In this document: piece by piece, positions 10,506 through 19,696 of the stretch
How positions within the stretch are numbered: the first letter of the stretch is position 1
How the letters are laid out: each line of letters opens with the position of its first letter
From: Bacillus sonorensis NBRC 101234 = KCTC 13918
Lineage (GTDB): Bacteria; Bacillota; Bacilli; Bacillales; Bacillaceae
Length of the DNA stretch: 64,000 nt
Assembly (NCBI RefSeq): GCF_001592005.1
Contig: NZ_BCVZ01000012.1
Coordinates: 52,136-116,135 of the forward strand
Direction of reading: 5' to 3'
Notes under the pieces: generated by a model
Seen by the model: the letters and a program-made list of their open reading frames with translations, nothing else
Told to the model about the DNA's origin: nothing
Databases searched by the model: none
Position numbers and translations under genes: made by a program

Positions 10506-11786
10506 ATGACATACCTTAATGAAATAAAGGGAAAACACCGGGGACTGACAACTCATATTGTGAAAACGGAAAAGTTTAAAACCGTTTCGATCATTTTTAA
10601 AATGCTTGCCCCTTTAACAAAAGAAGATGTGACAAAACGGGCTCTCTTTCCTCATGTGCTCCTGCGGGGAACGAGCAGACACCCCAAAACAGCCGAGCTC
10701 AGAACGTACCTTGACGAGCTTTACGGCACTTCGGTGTCAGCGGATCTTTCCAAAAAAGGGGAGCAGCATGTCATCACATTCCGGCTGGATATCGCCAATG
10801 AAAAATATTTAAAGGATCAGACACCCCTTCTGGAAAAAGGCTTGGAGCTTCTTTCGGACATCATGTTTTCTCCTGCGCTGAAAGACGGCGCTTTTGATTC
10901 ATTGTACGTTTCTCAGGAAAAACGGACGTTGAAGCAGAGGATCCAGGCTGTATACAACGATAAAATGCGCTACTCCAATCTGAGGCTCATTCAGGAAATG
11001 TGCAAAGATGAGCCGTATTCCCTGCATGTAAACGGGGAGCTTGAGGATGTGGAAGCCATCACTCCTGAAAGCCTGTATGAAGCTTACACAAAAGCGATCA
11101 ACGAAGATCAGCTCGATTTATACATCGTTGGGGATGTGGATGCCGGCCAGGTTGACCAATACATTTCATCTTATTTCAACGCGGCTGAAAGAGAGGCGAA
11201 GCCTGCAGCCGATATTCAGCGCGGCCTTGCCCCCGAGCCACGGGAAGTCATTGAAGATGCCGATGTCAAGCAGGGAAAGCTGAACATGGGCTTTCGGACC
11301 AATACGTATTTTACAGATGAAGATTACCCGGCTTTACAGCTGTTTAACGGTCTGTTCGGCGGCTTTTCCCATTCCAAGCTGTTTATCAATGTCCGGGAAA
11401 AAGCAAGCCTCGCCTATTATGCGGCTTCAAGAATCGAAAGCTTTAAAGGGCTTTTAATGGTCATGTCCGGTATTGAAGTCGGCAATTATCAAAAAGCTGT
11501 CGATATTATTCGCGAACAGTTTCAAGAAATGAAAAAAGGCAATTTTACGGAAGAGGCAATCAGCCAGACGAAAGCGGTCATCAAAAATCAAATTCTTGAA
11601 ACGCTTGACACGCCTTACGGCTTAGTCGAATTCATTTATCAGCAGGCCGCCGCCCGAACCGAGTATTCTTTGGAAGAATGGCTCGACCGCATTGACAGCG
11701 TCACAAAGGACGATATTATCGAAGTCGGAAAGAAAATCGAATTGGATACAACGTACTTTCTGAAAGGGACGGAGGGAGCATCTTGA
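10506..11786 (+). CDS. ymfF: M16-family zinc-protease homologue YmfF (likely non-catalytic)
   Basis: A 426-residue protein of the insulinase/processing-peptidase fold. It lacks the HxxEH zinc motif where family members have it: the N-terminal segment reads FPHVLLRGTSRHPKTAEL. This suggests the non-catalytic partner of a two-gene M16 pair, with YmfH as the active subunit; such alpha/beta pairs are known in the family. ATG 10506 follows GAAGGAGG (10493). Its stop overlaps the ymfH start by 4 bp, so the partners are translationally coupled. The natural substrate is unknown. Confidence 0.87.
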   Translation: MTYLNEIKGKHRGLTTHIVKTEKFKTVSIIFKMLAPLTKEDVTKRALFPHVLLRGTSRHPKTAELRTYLDELYGTSVSADLSKKGEQHVITFRLDIANEKYLKDQTPLLEKGLELLSDIMFSPALKDGAFDSLYVSQEKRTLKQRIQAVYNDKMRYSNLRLIQEMCKDEPYSLHVNGELEDVEAITPESLYEAYTKAINEDQLDLYIVGDVDAGQVDQYISSYFNAAEREAKPAADIQRGLAPEPREVIEDADVKQGKLNMGFRTNTYFTDEDYPALQLFNGLFGGFSHSKLFINVREKASLAYYAASRIESFKGLLMVMSGIEVGNYQKAVDIIREQFQEMKKGNFTEEAISQTKAVIKNQILETLDTPYGLVEFIYQQAAARTEYSLEEWLDRIDSVTKDDIIEVGKKIELDTTYFLKGTEGAS

Positions 11787-13069
11787 CGAAAACGATCGAA
11801 TTTGACCAGCTTAAGGAAACGCTATACTATGAAAAAATGCCCGGCGGGCTTGATGTCTATGTTCTTCCGAAAGAAGGCTTTAACAAGACATATGCAGTAT
11901 TTACGACAAAGTACGGCTCGATTGACAACCAGTTCGTTCCGCTCGGAAAACAAGATATGGTCCGCGTGCCTGACGGGATCGCACACTTCTTGGAGCATAA
12001 GCTGTTTGAAAAAGCCGACGGAGATGTATTTCAGCAGTTCAGCAAGCAGGGGGCGTCAGCCAATGCTTTTACCTCCTTTACAAGAACGGCGTATCTTTTT
12101 TCAAGCACATCAAACGTAGAAGAAAATTTAGAAACGCTCGTCAACTTTGTGCAGGATCCTTATTTTACGGAAAAAACGGTTGAAAAAGAAAAAGGCATTA
12201 TCGGCCAGGAAATCAATATGTACGACGATAATCCGGATTGGCGCCTTTTCTTCGGTTTGATCGAAAATATGTATAAAGAACACCCTGTGCGGATCGACAT
12301 CGCCGGGACGATTGAAAGTATCTCACACATTACAAAGGATCTTTTGTATGAATGTTATGAGACGTTCTATCATCCGAGCAATATGCTGCTGTTTGTCGTC
12401 GGTCCGGTAGATCCTGAAGCGATCATCCGCCAGGTCCGGGAAAATCAGCAGAACAAGCCGTATACAGACCAGCCGGAAATCGTCCGCAAAGAAGTCAGCG
12501 AGCCTGCGGCCGTCCATCAAAAAGAGCAGGAAATCAAAATGAATGTCCAAAGCTCGAAATGCTTAGTCGGTCTGAAAAGCATCAATCCGACCAACACGGG
12601 CGGCGCCCTTTTAAAGCATGAGCTCACCATGAACCTGATTCTCGAGTGTCTGTTCGGCAAAAGCTCGGCCGATTATGAACGGATTTATGAAAAAGGCTAC
12701 ATTGATGAGACATTCAGCTATGACTACACCGAAGAGCACGGCTTTGGCTTCGTTTCTGTCGGCGGGGATACGCCTGAACCTGATAAGCTGGCCGACGAGC
12801 TGAAGCAAGTGCTGTTTAAGGCGAAAGAGACGATCACGGCCGAAAAATTGGAGCTGGCAAGAAAGAAAAAAATCGGCAATTTCTTAAAATCGATGAACTC
12901 GCCTGAGTACATTGCCAATCAATTTACACGATACGCCTTTTTGGAGACGAGTCTATTTGATATCGTCACCGTCCTTGAATCGATTACCCTCGAGGATGTT
13001 CAGCAGATCATCGAAGAAGAAATAGAAGAAGACCGAATCACCGTCTGCAAAGTCGTTCCAAAATCGTGA
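11783..13069 (+). CDS. ymfH: M16-family zinc protease YmfH
   Basis: The 428-residue catalytic partner of YmfF. Residues about 69-73 give HFLEH, the inverted zinc motif HxxEH, and a downstream glutamate lies in a typical segment (EKGIIGQEINMYDD, about 134-147). The start is TTG 11783, overlapping the ymfF stop, with GGAGGGAGC just before it. Gene order ymfF-H-I-J-K-M is the same as in B. subtilis. A terminator follows before ymfI. Confidence 0.9.
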   Translation: MTKTIEFDQLKETLYYEKMPGGLDVYVLPKEGFNKTYAVFTTKYGSIDNQFVPLGKQDMVRVPDGIAHFLEHKLFEKADGDVFQQFSKQGASANAFTSFTRTAYLFSSTSNVEENLETLVNFVQDPYFTEKTVEKEKGIIGQEINMYDDNPDWRLFFGLIENMYKEHPVRIDIAGTIESISHITKDLLYECYETFYHPSNMLLFVVGPVDPEAIIRQVRENQQNKPYTDQPEIVRKEVSEPAAVHQKEQEIKMNVQSSKCLVGLKSINPTNTGGALLKHELTMNLILECLFGKSSADYERIYEKGYIDETFSYDYTEEHGFGFVSVGGDTPEPDKLADELKQVLFKAKETITAEKLELARKKKIGNFLKSMNSPEYIANQFTRYAFLETSLFDIVTVLESITLEDVQQIIEEEIEEDRITVCKVVPKS

Positions 13070-13080
13070 AACACCGGGAA

Positions 13081-13121
13081 GTTCAGCGTGAGCAAAATGC
13101 ACGCTGGACCTTTCTTTTTTT
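13081..13121 (+). terminator. Terminator between ymfH and ymfI
   Basis: CAGCGTG pairs with CACGCTG around a 9-nt loop, followed by GACCTTTCTTTTTTT. It ends a few bases before the ymfI ribosome-binding site, so it may be read through. Confidence 0.75.
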
Positions 13122-13136
13122 GAGGAGGGGTATACA

Positions 13137-13868
13137 ATGGCAAAACAGGCTCTTGTGACAGGAGCTAGCGGGGGAATCGGCCAAAGCATATGCGAAAAGC
13201 TCGCGCAAAGCGGCTTTGATTTGTTCCTCCACTACAACACAAATGAACAAGCAGCCATTGCTTTAAGCAAAAGGCTGTCAGATACATACGGTGTTCAAAC
13301 GGACATCATCCAAAGCGATCTGTCCGCTCCGGACGGCGCCGCGGCGGTTTCCGATTATATCGGCGGGCGGGCGCTTGACGCCATTATTTTAAACAGCGGG
13401 CAAAGCTTCCGCGGGCTTGTGACAGACATGTCGAATGGGGAGGTTCAAGACATGGTTCAGCTGCACGTATCCAGCCCGTTTCTGTTGACGAGGAACCTTT
13501 TGCCGGCCATGGTCAGCAGAAAAGCCGGCGCGATTGTCGCGATCAGTTCCATTTGGGGGGAGGCCGGGGCTTCCTGCGAGGTGCTGTACAGTATGACGAA
13601 GGGCGCGCAAAATTCGTTTGTCAAAGCTCTCGCTAAAGAGCTTGCACCGAGCGGCATCAGAGTTAACGCTGTTTCCCCAGGTGCCGTCAAAACAAATATG
13701 ATGGCCGGATTTTCAAAAGAAGAAGAGGAGATGATAGCGGAGGACATCCCGATGGGCAGACTCGCAAAGCCGGGAGAGGTCGCAGACGCCGTCCAGTTTT
13801 TGCTTTCAGAAAAAGCATCTTATATTACCGGCCAGATTTTATCGGTAAACGGAGGCTGGCATTGTTAA
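13137..13868 (+). CDS. ymfI: Short-chain dehydrogenase/reductase YmfI
   Basis: A 243-residue SDR protein. It shows the NAD(P) motif TGASGGIG (about residues 8-15), the NSG structural motif (about 84-86), and the catalytic Ser-Tyr-Lys set with AISSIWGEAG (Ser about 140) and YSMTKGA (Tyr about 152, Lys about 156). The C-terminal INGG-type end is AxVNGGWH. It resembles FabG-type 3-oxoacyl-ACP reductases, but the real FabG is elsewhere in Bacillus, so the substrate is unknown. ATG 13137 follows GAGGAGGGG. Confidence 0.88.
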   Translation: MAKQALVTGASGGIGQSICEKLAQSGFDLFLHYNTNEQAAIALSKRLSDTYGVQTDIIQSDLSAPDGAAAVSDYIGGRALDAIILNSGQSFRGLVTDMSNGEVQDMVQLHVSSPFLLTRNLLPAMVSRKAGAIVAISSIWGEAGASCEVLYSMTKGAQNSFVKALAKELAPSGIRVNAVSPGAVKTNMMAGFSKEEEEMIAEDIPMGRLAKPGEVADAVQFLLSEKASYITGQILSVNGGWHC

Positions 13869-13937
13869 AAACATGTATAGTTTATGATCCCGCCGAGAAT
13901 AATAAGCCTGTAACTTTAAGAGAATGGAGGGCCTGAT

Positions 13938-14195
13938 ATGTCCGTACTGGATAATTGGGATCAGTGGAAAAACTTCTTGGGCGACCGCCTGAACTATGCC
14001 CAGGAAAAAGGAATGTCAAACGAAACCATTTCAGATCTTGCTTATGAGATCGGAGATTATTTAGCTGGTGAGGTAGATTCAAAAAACCATCAGGAAAGAG
14101 TGCTTGCAGATCTTTGGAGCGTAGCTTCGGAAGAGGAGCAGCGCGCCATTGCGAACGTGATGGTCAAGCTTGTTGAAAACAACAGCTCACATTAA
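13938..14195 (+). CDS. ymfJ: Small conserved protein YmfJ (DUF3243)
   Basis: An 85-residue acidic helical protein with no signal peptide or membrane segment, belonging to the DUF3243 family found in Bacillus at this place. ATG 13938 follows ATGGAGGGCC. A strong terminator ends the unit immediately after. Function is unknown. Confidence 0.85.
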   Translation: MSVLDNWDQWKNFLGDRLNYAQEKGMSNETISDLAYEIGDYLAGEVDSKNHQERVLADLWSVASEEEQRAIANVMVKLVENNSSH

Positions 14196-14196
14196 G

Positions 14197-14224
14197 GAGA
14201 GAGTGTGTTCACTCTCTCTTTTTT
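14197..14224 (+). terminator. Strong terminator after ymfJ
   Basis: A perfect 9-bp stem, GAGAGAGTG / CACTCTCTC with a 4-nt loop, then TTTTTT. The following 234 bp to ymfK hold no gene that I can support. Confidence 0.93.
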
Positions 14225-14458
14225 ATAGGTTTGAATGTCGGGTTTCTTTGCGGACTGGTCGCTTTTTTCTGTTTGCCGAAGAGGTTTGAAGGGTAAAAAG
14301 GGGGCAGAAGGGCCGATTTCAGCGCCCGTTTTTTCCCGATTTTGGGAAACGGACGTTTTTCTTATTTAATCACACATTCTGCTTTCTAATTAAGGCAAAA
14401 TGCTTTATGATAAAGGAAGGTAAATTTTTGCCACGATGATGGGTAGGGAGGTTATCAT

Positions 14459-15250
14459 TTGGCAAAGCTCGAATGGTATTTAGAATATGAAATCCAAGTC
14501 AACCGTCCCGGACTTCTGGGAGATATATCCTCTTTGCTAGGGATGCTATCGATCAATATTGTCACAATTAACGGCGTTGATACTTCGAGAAGGGGCCTTT
14601 TGCTAAAATGCCGTCATATAGATCAGATCAAACGCCTTGAATCCATTTTAAACACGATGGAAACGATTAAAGTTACAAAGCTGAGGGAGCCTAAATTGAG
14701 GGATCGCCTCGCTGTAAGGCACGGCCGCTACATCCAGCGGGATGCCGATGATAAAAAAACGTTCCGCTTTGAACGCGCCGAGCTCGGGCTGCTTGTCGAT
14801 TTTATGGCTGAACTGTTTAAAAAAGACGGCCATAAGCTGATCGGAATTCGGGGGATGCCCCGTGTCGGCAAGACGGAATCGATCGTCGCTTCGAGCGTCT
14901 GTGCCAGCAAAAGATGGCTTTTTGTGTCTTCGACGCTTCTGAAGCAAACGATCAGGAGCCAGCTGGTTGCAGATGAATACAACACGGAAAACGTCTTTAT
15001 TTTGGACGGGATTGTCTCGACGAGAAGGGGATCTGAGCGCCATTTGCAGCTCGTCAGTGAAATTATGCGCCTGCCCGCGACAAAAGTTGTCGAACACCCG
15101 GATATTTTTGTTCAAAATACGGAATATACGATGGATGATTTCGATTACATTATCGAATTGCGTAACAGCCCTGATGAGGTGATTACATATGAACATGCCG
15201 AAGAACCGCAGATGTTTGACCATACGGGTTTTTCAGGCTTTGATTTTTAA
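14459..15250 (+). CDS. ymfK: Conserved protein YmfK (DUF3388) with N-terminal ACT domain
   Basis: 263 residues. The first 75 look like an ACT domain (PGLLGDISSLLGMLSINIVT). The rest is the DUF3388 region, with a P-loop-like GMPRVGKTES at about residue 136-145 that could bind a nucleotide. The start is TTG 14459 after GGGAGGTTATCAT. It precedes rodZ by 17 bp and is probably co-transcribed with it. The role is unknown; the ACT domain hints at small-molecule sensing. Confidence 0.85.
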   Translation: MAKLEWYLEYEIQVNRPGLLGDISSLLGMLSINIVTINGVDTSRRGLLLKCRHIDQIKRLESILNTMETIKVTKLREPKLRDRLAVRHGRYIQRDADDKKTFRFERAELGLLVDFMAELFKKDGHKLIGIRGMPRVGKTESIVASSVCASKRWLFVSSTLLKQTIRSQLVADEYNTENVFILDGIVSTRRGSERHLQLVSEIMRLPATKVVEHPDIFVQNTEYTMDDFDYIIELRNSPDEVITYEHAEEPQMFDHTGFSGFDF

Positions 15251-15267
15251 AATGGAAGGTGTTTGTT

Positions 15268-16176
15268 GTGACTGAACTAGGAAATCGGCTGAAAGAAGCC
15301 AGAGAGGAAAAAGGGATGTCGTTAGACGATCTTCAGGCTGCCACGAAAATCCAAAAAAGATATTTGACTGCGCTTGAAGAAGGGAACTATGACATTATTC
15401 CGGGAAAGTTTTATGTAAGAGCTTTTATTAAACAGTACGCGGAAGCTGTCGGGTTAAACTCGGAAAATCTGTTCGAAGAATTCAAAAAGGATATCCCTGA
15501 CTCCTACAATGATGAGGTTTCTGATAAGCTTTCTTCGATCAAGCCGCAGAGGGAGCTTCCCAAGTCTGCCTCCAAAGCGCTTGAGCTTTTGCCTACATTG
15601 CTTGTCTCAGCCGGCGTTATTGTCGTGATTGCGATCATTTACGTCATCGTTCAGGCTGTGATCGGAGGAGGAAATCAAAATTCCGCCGACCAGACGAAAA
15701 CAGAGGAGACGCAAAGCAAGTACGACGTCTCCAAGGATTCACCGCTGACGAAGGAAAATCAAAAAAGCGGGGATAACGAAAAAGCCGCGGACAAAGACAA
15801 AAAAGAAAACGGTGATGATGAGCAGGCCGATGAGAAAAAAGAGTTGAACATCAAGACCGTAAGCAGCCAGGGCAGCTCGACCACCTATGAAGTATCGGGA
15901 GCTGATAAGCTTGAGCTTGAGGTGAAAACGACTGGAGACTCCTGGGTAAGGGTGCAGGATGCGAAAGGAAACTCTCTTAAAGAAGGAACGATGAAAAAAG
16001 GGGAGACCTTTCAAAAAAATATAACCGACCAGGATCAGATTGATTTGCGGATCGGATATGCACCGGGTGTGGAAATTAAAATCAACGGCAAGGTTCTTTC
16101 CTATGAACTTGATCCGAAGAATGTGATGACACAAAATATAACGATTCAAAATAAAAAGGAGGAAAAGTCATCTTAA
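15268..16176 (+). CDS. rodZ: Cell-shape protein RodZ
   Basis: A 302-residue bitopic membrane protein (YmfM) that links MreB filaments to the cell-wall elongation machinery. Residues about 3-70 form an Xre-type helix-turn-helix (LGNRLKEAREEKGMSLDDLQ). One membrane segment spans about 108-130. A charged Lys/Glu/Asp linker (about 135-195) leads to an extracellular beta-rich domain (about 197-290). I chose GTG 15268, placed correctly after GGAAGGTG; the in-frame GTG at 15259 overlaps that site. The downstream neighbour is pgsA, as in B. subtilis. Confidence 0.93.
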   Translation: MTELGNRLKEAREEKGMSLDDLQAATKIQKRYLTALEEGNYDIIPGKFYVRAFIKQYAEAVGLNSENLFEEFKKDIPDSYNDEVSDKLSSIKPQRELPKSASKALELLPTLLVSAGVIVVIAIIYVIVQAVIGGGNQNSADQTKTEETQSKYDVSKDSPLTKENQKSGDNEKAADKDKKENGDDEQADEKKELNIKTVSSQGSSTTYEVSGADKLELEVKTTGDSWVRVQDAKGNSLKEGTMKKGETFQKNITDQDQIDLRIGYAPGVEIKINGKVLSYELDPKNVMTQNITIQNKKEEKSS

Positions 16177-16237
16177 TGCCCGGATGACTTTTTCTTTCGT
16201 CCATCAGCAATAATACGATACATATGGAGGCAACTTT

Positions 16238-16819
16238 ATGTTTAACTTACCGAATAAAATTACGCTTTCGAGAATCGCCTTAATTCCTATTTTCATGATC
16301 ATCATGCTTGTTCCGTTTCAGTGGGGATCGCTTTCTTTCGGAAACGAATCGATTCCGGTCGCACATCTGATCGGCGCCCTTCTGTTTATTTTCGCATCTG
16401 TTACCGATTGGGTCGACGGTTATTATGCGAGAAAGCTGAATCTTGTGACGAACTTCGGGAAATTTCTTGATCCGCTTGCAGACAAATTGCTCGTATCCAC
16501 GGCTTTGATCATTTTGGTTCATTACCATCTGGCGCCGGCATGGATGGCGATCGTCATTATCAGCCGGGAATTCGCTGTGACAGGACTCCGCCTTGTTCTT
16601 GCAGGGACAGGGGAAGTCGTGGCGGCGAATATGCTTGGAAAAGTGAAAACATGGGCACAGATCATCGCCATTTCAGCGCTTCTCCTGCACAATCTGCCAT
16701 TTGAGCTCGTCTCGTTCCCGTTTGGCTCTCTGGCATTATGGGTGGCCGTCTTTTTCACCGTCGTATCCGGATGGGATTATTTCGCTAAGAACTGGGACGC
16801 TTTAAAAACATCGAACTAA
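16238..16819 (+). CDS. pgsA: Phosphatidylglycerophosphate synthase
   Basis: Transfers a phosphatidyl group from CDP-diacylglycerol to glycerol-3-phosphate, the entry to phosphatidylglycerol and cardiolipin. The 193-residue membrane protein carries the complete CDP-alcohol motif D-x2-DG-x2-AR-x8-G-x3-D-x3-D, read as DWVDGYYAR ... GKFLDPLAD (about residues 52-78). Several membrane helices follow. ATG 16238 follows ATGGAGGCAAC. Compare with the broken homologue at 63,031-63,571. Confidence 0.96.
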   Translation: MFNLPNKITLSRIALIPIFMIIMLVPFQWGSLSFGNESIPVAHLIGALLFIFASVTDWVDGYYARKLNLVTNFGKFLDPLADKLLVSTALIILVHYHLAPAWMAIVIISREFAVTGLRLVLAGTGEVVAANMLGKVKTWAQIIAISALLLHNLPFELVSFPFGSLALWVAVFFTVVSGWDYFAKNWDALKTSN

Positions 16820-16839
16820 ACATTAGGGAAGTGGAAAAC

Positions 16840-18090
16840 ATGAAACTGGAAAGAAAAGCTGAAATCATTGCCGTCGGTTCAGAGCTTTTGCTTGGGCAAA
16901 TTGCCAATACGAACGCGCAGTTTATCAGCAAGCAGCTCGCGGAAATCGGCATCAATGTTTTTTATCATACAGCGGTTGGAGACAATCCCGAACGCTTGAA
17001 GCAAGTGATTAAAACCGCGCAGGAAAGGTCTGATTTCATCATCTTTTCCGGCGGGCTCGGGCCGACGAAAGACGATTTGACAAAAGAAACGATCGCCGAG
17101 GTCGTCGGACGTCCGCTTCAGCTTGATGAAGAAGCCTTTCAATCGATTGAGGATTATTTCAAAAAAACGAACCGCACGATGTCACCGAACAATCGGAAGC
17201 AGGCACTGATCCTCGAAGGGTCTGATGTATTGCCAAACCGGTTCGGCATGGCCCCGGGGATGCTTTTGGAGCATGAATCCCGCTTTTACATGCTTCTTCC
17301 CGGACCTCCGAAAGAGCTGAACCCAATGTTTGAAAACGAAGCGAAGCCGCTCATTCTTGAAAAACTGGGCTCAAAGGAAAAAATCGTCTCAAGGGTGCTT
17401 CGGTTCTTCGGAATCGGAGAATCCCAGCTTGAAACGGATTTGGAAGACCTTATTGACGCTCAGACTAACCCGACGATCGCGCCTTTGGCGGCCGATGGGG
17501 AAGTGACCCTCAGGCTGACGGCCAAACACGCGGATCCGGCTGAGACGGAACGCCTTCTTAAAGAAACGGAAGACCGGATTTTAGAGCGTGTTGGGGAGTT
17601 CTTTTACGGATATGACGATACTTCGCTTGTTGAAGAGCTTGCGAAAGCCTGCGTCCGCAAAGGGATGACGCTGTCTGCCGCGGAAAGCTTTACAGGCGGG
17701 CTGTTTTCGAGCTGGCTGACGGAGCTCAGCGGAGCCTCCGAATATTTCAGAGGAGGAGCCGTCTGCTACACAAACGAATTGAAAGTTTCAGCGGCAGGAG
17801 TTTCCGAAGAAACGCTGAACCGCTTCGGAGCCGTCAGCGCGGAATGCGCGAAGGAGCTCGCAGCAGGCATCAGAAACAAAACCGGAAGCGACATCGGCAT
17901 CAGCTTTACCGGAGTAGCCGGTCCGAATACGCAGGAAGGCCATCCCGCAGGAAAGGTATTTATCGGGGTCTCTGTGAACGGCAAAGCAGAAGAGGTGCAT
18001 GAATTCATGTTTGCCGGCTCCAGATCCGCGGTCAGGAAGCGTTCCGCCAAATACGGCTGCCATCTGCTGCTGAATGTGCTGGGAAAATAA
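16840..18090 (+). CDS. cinA: CinA, competence/damage-inducible protein
   Basis: 416 residues, the usual CinA length, with an N-terminal MoCF/COG1058 domain (about 1-170, [18 protein letters not shown] and [11 protein letters not shown]) and a C-terminal CinA/PncC-type nicotinamide-nucleotide amidase domain (about 255-410, [14 protein letters not shown]). In B. subtilis it is transcribed with recA in competence and interacts with RecA. I prefer ATG 16840 after AGGGAAGTGG to the in-frame GTG 16831. The downstream recA also has its own promoter. Confidence 0.94.
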   Translation: MKLERKAEIIAVGSELLLGQIANTNAQFISKQLAEIGINVFYHTAVGDNPERLKQVIKTAQERSDFIIFSGGLGPTKDDLTKETIAEVVGRPLQLDEEAFQSIEDYFKKTNRTMSPNNRKQALILEGSDVLPNRFGMAPGMLLEHESRFYMLLPGPPKELNPMFENEAKPLILEKLGSKEKIVSRVLRFFGIGESQLETDLEDLIDAQTNPTIAPLAADGEVTLRLTAKHADPAETERLLKETEDRILERVGEFFYGYDDTSLVEELAKACVRKGMTLSAAESFTGGLFSSWLTELSGASEYFRGGAVCYTNELKVSAAGVSEETLNRFGAVSAECAKELAAGIRNKTGSDIGISFTGVAGPNTQEGHPAGKVFIGVSVNGKAEEVHEFMFAGSRSAVRKRSAKYGCHLLLNVLGK

Positions 18091-18184
18091 GCGATAATAT
18101 CTTTTTCGGAGAATCTTCCTTTTAAAAAAGACCGCTTTATCCTATGAGATCATATTTTTATCGTTTAAAACCCGTCAAAAAAAT

Positions 18185-18198
18185 CGAATATGCGTTCG
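18185..18198. promoter_or_regulatory. LexA (SOS) box upstream of recA
   Basis: CGAATATGCGTTCG fits the Bacillus LexA/DinR consensus CGAACRNRYGTTYG with a single deviation. It sits 9 bp before the recA -35 element, where LexA would block RNA polymerase. Confidence 0.9.
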
Positions 18199-18206
18199 CT
18201 TTTTTC

Positions 18207-18235
18207 TTGGCAAATCAGTGCAAACAAGGTATAGT
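18207..18235 (+). promoter_or_regulatory. SigA promoter of recA
   Basis: TTGGCA (18207) and TATAGT (18230) have 17-bp spacing, just downstream of the LexA box. Confidence 0.85.
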
Positions 18236-18271
18236 AGATATAGCGGAAGTGATAAAGGAGGAAAAAATAGA

Positions 18272-19318
18272 ATGAGTGATCGTCAGGCAGCCTTAGACAT
18301 GGCGCTTAAACAAATAGAAAAACAGTTTGGTAAAGGTTCGATTATGAAACTGGGCGAACAGACTGAAACAAGAATTTCAACTGTACCGAGCGGTTCTTTA
18401 GCGCTCGATGCAGCCCTCGGTGTGGGCGGATATCCGCGCGGAAGGATTATTGAAGTATACGGTCCTGAAAGCTCTGGTAAAACGACGGTGGCTCTTCATG
18501 CGATTGCCGAAGTTCAACAGCAGGGCGGACAGGCTGCGTTCATAGACGCCGAACACGCGCTGGACCCCGTTTACGCGCAAAAATTAGGTGTCAACATTGA
18601 CGAGCTGCTGCTGTCCCAGCCTGATACGGGAGAACAGGCGCTTGAAATTGCGGAAGCGCTTGTCAGAAGCGGAGCCGTTGATATCGTTGTCATCGACTCG
18701 GTTGCTGCGCTCGTGCCGAAAGCGGAAATCGAAGGAGACATGGGAGATTCTCATGTCGGCCTGCAGGCCAGACTGATGTCCCAGGCGCTGCGGAAGCTTT
18801 CCGGAGCCATCAATAAATCGAAAACCATCGCGATCTTTATTAACCAGATCCGCGAAAAAGTCGGTGTAATGTTTGGTAATCCGGAGACGACTCCGGGCGG
18901 AAGAGCCTTGAAGTTCTATTCTTCTGTGCGCCTTGAAGTGCGCCGAGCCGAACAGCTTAAACAAGGCAATGATGTCATGGGGAACAAGACGAAAATTAAA
19001 GTCGTGAAAAACAAAGTGGCCCCTCCTTTCCGGACAGCCGAAGTGGACATTATGTACGGCGAAGGAATCTCAAAAGAAGGGGAGATCATCGACCTTGGAA
19101 CAGAGCTTGACATCGTGCAAAAAAGCGGTGCATGGTACTCCTACCAGGATGAACGTCTTGGACAGGGCCGCGAAAATGCGAAGCAGTTCCTGAAAGAAAA
19201 CAAAGACGTGCTTCTGATGATCCAGGAGCAGATCAGGGAGCATTATGGATTGGATGATGCCGGCAGTCAGGCTCCTAAAGGTGATGACGAAGAAATCCAG
19301 GAAGAACTCGAATTTTAA
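18272..19318 (+). CDS. recA: Recombinase RecA
   Basis: Forms filaments on single-stranded DNA, drives strand exchange and stimulates LexA self-cleavage. The 348 residues match the Bacillus protein. Walker A is GPESSGKTT (about 65-73); [29 protein letters not shown] (L1 loop, Walker B) and [20 protein letters not shown] (L2 loop) are all intact, and the tail is acidic. ATG 18272 follows AAAGGAGG (18256); an upstream in-frame extension to 18218 starts inside the promoter and is rejected. Regulation by LexA is visible from the box. Confidence 0.98.
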   Translation: MSDRQAALDMALKQIEKQFGKGSIMKLGEQTETRISTVPSGSLALDAALGVGGYPRGRIIEVYGPESSGKTTVALHAIAEVQQQGGQAAFIDAEHALDPVYAQKLGVNIDELLLSQPDTGEQALEIAEALVRSGAVDIVVIDSVAALVPKAEIEGDMGDSHVGLQARLMSQALRKLSGAINKSKTIAIFINQIREKVGVMFGNPETTPGGRALKFYSSVRLEVRRAEQLKQGNDVMGNKTKIKVVKNKVAPPFRTAEVDIMYGEGISKEGEIIDLGTELDIVQKSGAWYSYQDERLGQGRENAKQFLKENKDVLLMIQEQIREHYGLDDAGSQAPKGDDEEIQEELEF

Positions 19319-19323
19319 TATTA

Positions 19324-19350
19324 AGGCCGCCGATGGATCGGCGGCCTTTT
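19324..19350 (+). terminator. Terminator after recA
   Basis: GGCCGCCGAT pairs with ATCGGCGGCC around a short loop, followed by TTTTCTTC. A very stable stem. Confidence 0.93.
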
Positions 19351-19696
19351 CTTCAGCTTTTTGCTGAGGCACCGATTCCCCCGCCACTTAAAAAAACGCT
19401 CCGACAGCTGCCCGCGCCGAAGCTCCTCTTCCATTTTCAGCGGTTTGAAGCGCCATAAGCGGCGAATATCTTTTGAAACGTTAAGACCGTAAGCTTGACA
19501 AGTATTTCCCACACAATTACAATGAAATTGTATCACTTGTTTTTCTTAACATGATTGATAAACATTTAAACTTGACAAGGGCTGTGAAGCTTCTTCATTC
19601 CCTGTGAAGGTTCTGTATGTTGAGAAGAAAGTACAATGTACATGCCGACACTTACTTTTAGCAAGAAACAAGTTCATAGCAAGAGGAGGTGAAAGT
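19351..19696 (+). promoter_or_regulatory. recA-rny intergenic region with rny promoter
   Basis: 346 bp without a convincing gene, in the place where B. subtilis has pbpX. A good SigA promoter, TTGACA (19495) - 17 bp - TACAAT (19518), points towards rny and leaves a leader of about 170 nt. A 71-codon minus-strand frame (19321-19536) lacks a ribosome-binding site and is not called. Confidence 0.6.

Noticed and set aside
19321..19536. 71-codon minus-strand frame between recA and rny
   Set aside because: Starts with GTG without a ribosome-binding site, overlaps the recA terminator and the rny promoter, and matches no family that I know.
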